Part shown: positions 42,692 to 47,273 of the stretch, one piece after another | Numbering within the stretch: position 1 is the stretch's first letter | Layout of the letters: the number at the start of each line of letters is the position of its first letter | NCBI GenBank assembly: GCA_947259305.1 | Contig: CAMYML010000002.1 | Location: 1-47,273, forward strand | Source of the DNA: an uncultured Gammaproteobacteria bacterium | GTDB lineage: Bacteria; Pseudomonadota; Gammaproteobacteria; GCA-001735895 | Direction: 5' to 3' | DNA length: 47,273 nt | Program-made: the position numbers and the translations under genes | The notes under the pieces: generated by a model | The model's database searches: none | What the model was told of the DNA's origin: nothing | Seen by the model: the letters and a program-made list of their open reading frames with translations, nothing else

Positions 42692-42988
42692 ATGAGCAAG
42701 CCGATACTTCAAATTACGAGCGCGCCGATCGGCGTCGGACAGGAACGCGCCTGCTATCAGCATGCCGAAGATAACGGCAAGGTTATCAAGATCCAGAAAA
42801 GGGAGAGCGACAAGCAAACGCGGCGCGAATTCAGGCACTATCGCATCCTGGCGCGGCGCGGTATGCGCGATTTCGAGCATATTCGGCGATACTATGGAAA
42901 AGTCGAGACCAAGCTCGGAGAGGGTTTCGTCGTGGATAAGATCACGGATTACGACGGCAGTGTTTCGTTGACTTGCCGCTCCAGGTGA
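42692..42988 (+). pseudogene. Truncated YrbL-like (PhoP regulatory network) protein
   Basis: A 98-codon ORF resembling the N-terminal half of YrbL (about 210 residues): GVGQERACYQHAEDNGKVIKI, TRREFRHYRILARRGM and YYGKVETKLGEGFVVD, a kinase-like N-lobe. It ends at a TGA after SVSLTCRSR, and only 28 bp remain before the dksA-like gene, so the catalytic half is absent. I use the ATG at 42692 (MSKPILQITSAPIG); an ATG 16 codons upstream is also open. It may be a remnant or a short functional form. Confidence 0.65.
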
Positions 42989-43016
42989 TTAGCCCGTTCG
43001 ACGAATAACGTTTTCT

Positions 43017-43382
43017 CTAGGGACTTTCGCTGGCCGACTGGCACTCCAGGCACAGGCCGGCAAACGGTTGCGCCTGTAACCGGGCAAACGCAATCGGCTC
43101 GGCGCATTGCAGGCAGAATCCGTACTCTCCGCTGTCGATGCGCTGCAACGCGAACTCGATTCGTTTTGCTAGCTGGGTTGCCTGTTGTCGGTTGGCGAGC
43201 GCCATTTGTTGCTGCTGGATGGCATCGATACGCGAAACCCGGCCAACCGACTGCTGGTCGAGCGTTACCGGTTTGGTGGCGTCGTCGGCGTTGGCCAATT
43301 GTGCTTCGAGCTCGCGCCTTTTATCTTCGAGCTGATCATGTAACGCGTCGATTTGTTGCTGATTGAGTTCGGGCGCGGGCAC
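43017..43382 (-). CDS. DksA/TraR family C4 zinc-finger protein
   Basis: A 121-residue protein. A coiled-coil-rich N-terminal part (LNQQQIDALHDQLEDKRREL, IDAIQQQQMALANRQQATQ) is followed by the zinc finger CLQC...CLEC, with GEYGFCLQCAEPIAFARL typical of the family. DksA relatives bind RNA polymerase and tune transcription with ppGpp. The short length suits TraR/YbiI-type proteins more than full DksA. It has a GTG start at 43382, 3 bp after the glycosyltransferase stop upstream. Confidence 0.9.
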   Translation of the reverse strand: MPAPELNQQQIDALHDQLEDKRRELEAQLANADDATKPVTLDQQSVGRVSRIDAIQQQQMALANRQQATQLAKRIEFALQRIDSGEYGFCLQCAEPIAFARLQAQPFAGLCLECQSASESP

Positions 43383-43385
43383 GAT

Positions 43386-44222
43386 TCAGGAAGTCTCGAC
43401 AAGGCTCTGTGGCGCGGAGTCGATACCGTAATCGGTGCGTATTCTGCGCTGTTCGCGGGTATGTTTGCGAATACTCCTGTTCTTCGCGATCGACTCCGGA
43501 CGCGCATATCCGCGTCCGTGATCGAGGTGAACGCAGCTGCAACGATAGCGCACCTGCCTGGGCTTGATGCCCATATTCACCAGGCGTTCGCCGAATTCGC
43601 GATCCTGGCCGCCGTACTGCATGCGTTCATCGAATCCGTTGGCGTCGATAAAATATTTTTTCCAGGTCGATGAACTGTGGCCGTTCCAGGTGGCGCGCGT
43701 AATTGTTAAAGCATCCAGGATCGCGCCCATCAGCGGATTTGAGAAAAGCTTTGCAATTTTCGGCGTAAAGGGCACGCCATGGCGCAATAGCCAGCCTGGG
43801 CGGGTGCAGTTGCCGCTAATAATGTCCTGTTTGGTGATTGCGCGCGAGACCTCGAGTGGCAGCTTGAAATAACCCCCCGACAGCATCGTGTTCTCGGCCG
43901 CGAGCTCGACATGATTTTTGACGAAGTCAGGATGTGGAATACAGTCGCCATCGGTGAAGATGAGGTACTCACCGCGGCTTGCGACGATGGCTTTATTCAT
44001 AATCCGGCATTTCTGAAAACCGTCATCCTCCTGCCAGATGTGCTGAATCGGAATATCGATCTGCGATTTTAGCCGCTCGACGACTGCACGAGTCTCCTCG
44101 CCGGAGCCGTCGTCGGCGACGATAATTTCAAAATCGCGATAAGACTGCGCCGAAAAGCCCCACAGGGTTTTTTCCAGCCACTGTGGATGGTTATAGGTGG
44201 TGAAAATTACCGATGCAAACAT
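43386..44222 (-). CDS. Family 2 glycosyltransferase with chondroitin-polymerase-like tail
   Basis: A 278-residue GT-A enzyme. The nucleotide-binding N-terminal part is SVIFTTYNHPQWLEKTLWGF and IIVADDGSGEETR, with the DxD motif at FTDGDCIPHP. The C-terminal segment NGFDERMQYGGQDREFGERL (GGxDxEF motif) is of the Glyco_transf_7C type. I use the ATG at 44222 (MFASVIFTTYN), which forms a TGATG overlap with the upstream gene. It probably adds a sugar in lipopolysaccharide or surface glycan synthesis. Confidence 0.92.
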   Translation of the reverse strand: MFASVIFTTYNHPQWLEKTLWGFSAQSYRDFEIIVADDGSGEETRAVVERLKSQIDIPIQHIWQEDDGFQKCRIMNKAIVASRGEYLIFTDGDCIPHPDFVKNHVELAAENTMLSGGYFKLPLEVSRAITKQDIISGNCTRPGWLLRHGVPFTPKIAKLFSNPLMGAILDALTITRATWNGHSSSTWKKYFIDANGFDERMQYGGQDREFGERLVNMGIKPRQVRYRCSCVHLDHGRGYARPESIAKNRSIRKHTREQRRIRTDYGIDSAPQSLVETS

Positions 44223-45331
44223 CAGCTGCACTCAGCGTAGATTGATTCCAGTTTGGCACATTGCTTGCGCACATCGAAATGTTGTTCGACACGCTTGCGC
44301 CCCGCCATTCCCATATTGTGACGCAGGCTGGAATTTTCCAGCAAATCCGCAATGTTTCGCGCCAGCCCGGTCACGTCTTTTTCATCGCTCAACAACGCCG
44401 TGCTGCCCTCGTCGACCGCTTCGACCAGGCCGCCACTGCGAAAACTGACCACCGGGGTTTGCAGCGCCTGGGCTTCGAGAAATACCATGCCGAGCCCCTC
44501 GGCATCGCCGCTTGCGGCGGTTATGCTGGGCGCGACAAATAGCCAGCTACGAGCCAGCTGTTGTCGAATTTCCGCGGCGCCGGCGGTGCCGGTAAAGTCG
44601 ACATTCAATTTGCGCGACGCGGCTTCCCGTTGCAACGAGGCTTTCAAATCGCCTTCGCCGATAATGGTTAGCCGCAGTTCGGGGAAACGCGGTTTCAACT
44701 GCTCCATCGCCTGCAGTAAATAGGTGCAGCCTTTTTTCTCCACCAGGCGCCCGACGAAAAGCAGCGAAGGCTCATCGGTTTCGTTTTTCTGCTGGGTAAA
44801 CTTGTCCAGGTCGATACCGATATAGTGTTGAATCAGTTTTTCCTCGGGGCAGCCGCGTGCGAGCGCCTGTTGCGCAATAAAATGCGAAACCGCTATAACC
44901 CGATCCACGTTGGCAAAAAATTGCTGATTGCCGTGGCTCTGCGCGGTTGCATTTTCATACTTGGTAATATCGTGACCGTGGACCGTGGTTACTACTGGCA
45001 ACTCGAGCCGCTTGCCAATTTTGACAGCATCGAGTCCATCGTTGAAGAAATGCGCATGGATTAGTGCTGGAGAATGGCCGGCGATGGCCTTGAGCCACGC
45101 GTTCGCGCCGCCGAGACCCTGGCGCAGCATTAATTTCGACAGGGACGCAATACGGCTGTAATCATCCAGTAGCAGGGTGGTAGCCGCGTCCAGCAACTGT
45201 AGCCCGGACAAATCCTTCTGGTAGCCGCAGAAAACGGCGCGAAAATTCGGCAGTAATTGTCCCTGGTCGGCAATAAAGGTTTCCGAGTACGAGAGCAGGC
45301 GCTTGCGAAAAATAGCAACGGTTGAAGTCAA
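44222..45331 (-). CDS. Family 4 glycosyltransferase (GT-B)
   Basis: A 369-residue GT-B enzyme. The N-terminal acceptor domain has LIHAHFFNDG and VTTVHGHDITKYEN. The C-terminal donor domain has LLFVGRLVEKKGCTYLLQA, LTIIGEGDLKASL and the EGLGMVFLEAQALQTPVV motif with the conserved Glu residues. The start codon is TTG at 45331. It overlaps the next glycosyltransferase by one base and follows another by 54 bp, so it is part of the same operon. Confidence 0.93.
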   Translation of the reverse strand: MTSTVAIFRKRLLSYSETFIADQGQLLPNFRAVFCGYQKDLSGLQLLDAATTLLLDDYSRIASLSKLMLRQGLGGANAWLKAIAGHSPALIHAHFFNDGLDAVKIGKRLELPVVTTVHGHDITKYENATAQSHGNQQFFANVDRVIAVSHFIAQQALARGCPEEKLIQHYIGIDLDKFTQQKNETDEPSLLFVGRLVEKKGCTYLLQAMEQLKPRFPELRLTIIGEGDLKASLQREAASRKLNVDFTGTAGAAEIRQQLARSWLFVAPSITAASGDAEGLGMVFLEAQALQTPVVSFRSGGLVEAVDEGSTALLSDEKDVTGLARNIADLLENSSLRHNMGMAGRKRVEQHFDVRKQCAKLESIYAECS

Positions 45332-45385
45332 TATAAATTGCCCTTGTGACCGCCGGCTGACGGCGCCGGCTTAGCGTTTCTGGAA

Positions 45386-46387
45386 TCAGGACTGGGACAG
45401 CTTATGCCGTATCTGTTTGAGTGCCAATTGCATTTTAATATAACGGTTTATGCTGCGCAGGCCAAGCCGGTCGCGCAGGATAAGAGGTAACAGCCTGATA
45501 TTCCACTGGCGGCACTTTTGCTCGATGACGTCGATAACTTCCGCCGCGCTGGGGGCTGAAATTTTACGGCATTCGCGCGAGATCTGGGTCAGGGTGCGCA
45601 CCAGCAAACTTTTATGCGCTCGTTTCTGGCGCGCGCTGTGCGCAAATTTACCCGAACTCTCGACCGCGCCGAGCCAGTCGATATAGGACCCCGACTTAAA
45701 CTTACGGCCGGTCGAGCCACTATCATGGTTGCGATATCGGTAGACGTTCTTATCGAGTAGCAATAACGACCTAGCATTTGCGAACACTTCGCTACAGTAA
45801 AACAAGTCCTCTGCCATGCGTACGCCTACCGGAAACCGGAAGCTGCCGAGCTGGTCACGACAAAATAGCTTGCCCCAGGCATGCCCACGTACAGTGTCGT
45901 GTTCATACAACGTGGTCAAGACTGCATTGTTTTCGACGAGTTTTGAATTGTCGACGTTGTAGCTGGACTCGGTTTCACGATTTTGGGTGAAGATAGTGTT
46001 ATTACCCTTGACGATATCGACCTTAAACGATTCGGCTGCCTGGTATAAAGCGGATAATGCCTGAGGCGGCAGGACATCGTCGGGGTCCACAAACATGAAG
46101 TATTTGCCCACGGCGACTTCCAACCCCCGATTTCGGGAGATGCTGACGCCCATATTATGCTCGTTTTCGATATATCTAAAATTTGCAGTATGTGCCTTTA
46201 TCCAATTACGGCAAATCTCCGCACTATTATCGGGTGAACAGTCATTAATCACGATGACTTCATAGGCTTCCTGAAAATCCTGTTCGGCAATACTGTCAAG
46301 ACACTCGTGAATGTAATCTGCTACGTTGAACATCGGAACGATCACAGAAATGACCGGGATGCTGTTATTGACGCTTTCTCCCGTCAT
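45386..46387 (-). CDS. Family 2 glycosyltransferase
   Basis: A 333-residue GT-A enzyme. It has ISVIVPMFNVADYIHECLDS, VIVINDCSPDNSAEICRNW, SISRNRGLEVAVGKYFMFVDPDDV (DxD as DPDD) and MAEDLFYCSEVFANA, followed by a basic C-terminal helix region that may touch the membrane. The ATG overlaps the stop of a tiny ORF upstream (TAATG). It probably acts on a lipid-linked surface glycan. Confidence 0.92.
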   Translation of the reverse strand: MTGESVNNSIPVISVIVPMFNVADYIHECLDSIAEQDFQEAYEVIVINDCSPDNSAEICRNWIKAHTANFRYIENEHNMGVSISRNRGLEVAVGKYFMFVDPDDVLPPQALSALYQAAESFKVDIVKGNNTIFTQNRETESSYNVDNSKLVENNAVLTTLYEHDTVRGHAWGKLFCRDQLGSFRFPVGVRMAEDLFYCSEVFANARSLLLLDKNVYRYRNHDSGSTGRKFKSGSYIDWLGAVESSGKFAHSARQKRAHKSLLVRTLTQISRECRKISAPSAAEVIDVIEQKCRQWNIRLLPLILRDRLGLRSINRYIKMQLALKQIRHKLSQS

Positions 46388-46560
46388 TACCGATCCGCCG
46401 TAGTTTGCATTTTTTTATGATTACTGATCCTGGCCAGTAACACGAACCAGGTTTTCGCAGTGTCGGTATAGCGTGGCAGCATTACCGCGTAAAGTATGGA
46501 AAGTATCGTTCCCGAGATCGGCATCAGCTTCGACTTCATGTCAAAAAAATCGACAGGCAT
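46387..46560 (-). CDS. Possible small membrane peptide ORF coupled to the glycosyltransferase
   Basis: A 57-codon ORF running from an ATG at 46560 to a TAA at 46387 that overlaps the next start as TAATG. It reads MPVDFFDMKSKLM, then a hydrophobic stretch (ISGTILSILYAVML), then a basic tail. An in-frame TGA lies directly before the ATG. It is not recognised. The coupling favours a real gene or a remnant of a longer one. Confidence 0.4.
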   Translation of the reverse strand: MPVDFFDMKSKLMPISGTILSILYAVMLPRYTDTAKTWFVLLARISNHKKMQTTADR

Positions 46561-46938
46561 TCAGGTTTCTCTTTGCACCAGGTCGCGCGCTATCAATCTG
46601 AGCGCAACCAGGGTCGGTTTTGAAAGCGCGTAGGTTATCACAAGCACCGGGCTTTGCTATCTGCGACCGGCATTTTTGCCGCCGATATGGTTTTGCCAGC
46701 GGTTGACGGCTGGCGCAGCTCTTATGCTAGAGATCCCGAATTCGCAGGCCGTACGCGGCCCGAGTTCTCGAACAATGCTGCATAGGCCCGCCGCCGACTC
46801 TGGGCCTCGATAGATTCGTTAGCTGAAATTGATTCTGGCTAGTTAACCCGACTTGAAATCAGTTGAGCAAACCCTAGTTAATCTCGCGTAGAAGGTCGTT
46901 CTTAGTGAACGTTTAAATCAATTGACTGGGAGACTGAT
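46561..46938. other. Intergenic region between the glycan cluster and hsp20
   Basis: No convincing gene was found. The left part holds only very short minus-strand frames. The right part holds the promoter-like signal described separately and small inverted repeats (AGGCCC...GGGCCT near 46780-46810, CGTTC...GAACG near 46895-46912). Confidence 0.5.
46852..46879 (+). promoter_or_regulatory. Sigma-32-like heat-shock promoter for hsp20
   Basis: CTTGAAA at 46852-46858 is a perfect heat-shock -35. A 13-bp spacer leads to CCCTAGTT (46872-46879), a fair match to the CCCCATNT -10. It lies about 60 bp upstream of an Hsp20 gene, where such a promoter is expected. Confidence 0.5.
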
Positions 46939-47273
46939 ATGAATCTTGAAAAATTTAAACCCTGGAACTGGTTCAAGCACGAGGAAGGCAACAACAGCAG
47001 CCAGCAGATTCCGGTGAGTCGCGAGCAGGCTGAAATTCAGACGCGCGGTCACGGCGGGTCTTTGATTGGCCTGCATCGCGATATGGATCGCTGGTTCGAG
47101 GATGCATTCAAATCTTTTGGCATGCCCTCGCCGCAAGTGCAAAACCGGCTCGCTGACAGGTTGCCGGAATTCTACCGCCCGCAAATCGATGTTTCGGGTG
47201 ACGAAAACTGCTACCAGATCAGCCTGGACGTGCCGGGACTGACTGAATCCGATTTGTCGCTTGAGGTCAAGGA
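46939..47273 (+). CDS. Hsp20 family small heat-shock protein, N-terminal part
   Basis: An ORF starting with MNLEKFKPWNWFKHEEG that is open to the window edge (111 codons). The segment LHRDMDRWFEDAFKSFG and the start of the alpha-crystallin domain (YRPQIDVSGDENCYQISLDV, PGLTESDLSLEV) identify the family. GGGAG 9-13 bases upstream is the ribosome-binding site. The C-terminal part lies outside the window. Confidence 0.92.
   Translation, partial: MNLEKFKPWNWFKHEEGNNSSQQIPVSREQAEIQTRGHGGSLIGLHRDMDRWFEDAFKSFGMPSPQVQNRLADRLPEFYRPQIDVSGDENCYQISLDVPGLTESDLSLEVK

Noticed and set aside
46561-46660. Short minus-strand GTG frame ending LIARDLVQRET before the 57-codon ORF
   Set aside because: About 29 codons, no ribosome-binding site and no recognisable content. 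It may be a remnant but cannot be supported.

Overview
The window reads as the chromosome of a gammaproteobacterium. The evidence is the nrdR-ribD-ribE-ribB-ribH-nusB-thiL-pgpA gene order, a YggX-type protein next to an ATP-grasp enzyme, a Lap/Bap-type adhesin secretion system, a moderately GC-rich composition and tight translational coupling. The species cannot be named from sequence alone. No rRNA, tRNA, CRISPR array, prophage or transposase gene was seen.

Region 1 (1-15537, all on the minus strand) is a complete c-di-GMP-gated adhesin system of the Lap/Bpf type. In transcription order it holds a TolC-OmpA fusion, the periplasmic protease LapG, the inner-membrane c-di-GMP receptor LapD, the type I secretion ABC protein LapB, the membrane-fusion protein LapC, a LuxR-type regulator and a giant repeat adhesin. 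The adhesin runs off the left edge after at least 2080 residues. Its N-terminus is a retention module with a TAAG site at residues 106-109, and it is followed by about 18.6 Ig-like repeats of roughly 102 residues. The logic expected from the family is that LapD with bound c-di-GMP holds LapG, so the adhesin stays plugged in its outer-membrane pore. When c-di-GMP falls, LapG cuts the di-alanine site and the adhesin is released.

Region 2 (15834-18878, minus strand) is a signalling cassette of a PP2C phosphatase, a transmembrane Ser/Thr kinase and a small tail-anchored protein. It lies directly upstream of the adhesin system. A small outer-membrane beta-barrel gene diverges from it at 19060.

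Region 3 (19822-22018) holds yggX, a near-palindromic element of about 147 bp, an ATP-grasp ligase and an A-type Fe-S carrier with an unusual Gly/Cys tail. Region 4 (22245-30517, plus strand) is glyA-nrdR followed by the riboflavin operon, with an HslV/proteasome-like Ntn-hydrolase placed between ribD and ribE, then nusB, thiL, pgpA and a retropepsin-like protease.

Region 5 (30591-37709, plus strand) holds gltX, an adenylate cyclase-FHA fusion, acnA, a DUF1840 protein and a HerA-like ATPase. Region 6 (37732-43382) is mixed: a histone-deacetylase-like enzyme, a zinc-ribbon membrane protein, an SPFH protein, a P5C-reductase-like enzyme coupled to a phytanoyl-CoA dioxygenase, a truncated YrbL and a DksA/TraR zinc-finger protein. 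Region 7 (43386-46560, minus strand) is the 3' part of a surface-polysaccharide cluster with three glycosyltransferases and a tiny coupled ORF. The window ends in an Hsp20 gene preceded by a sigma-32-like promoter.
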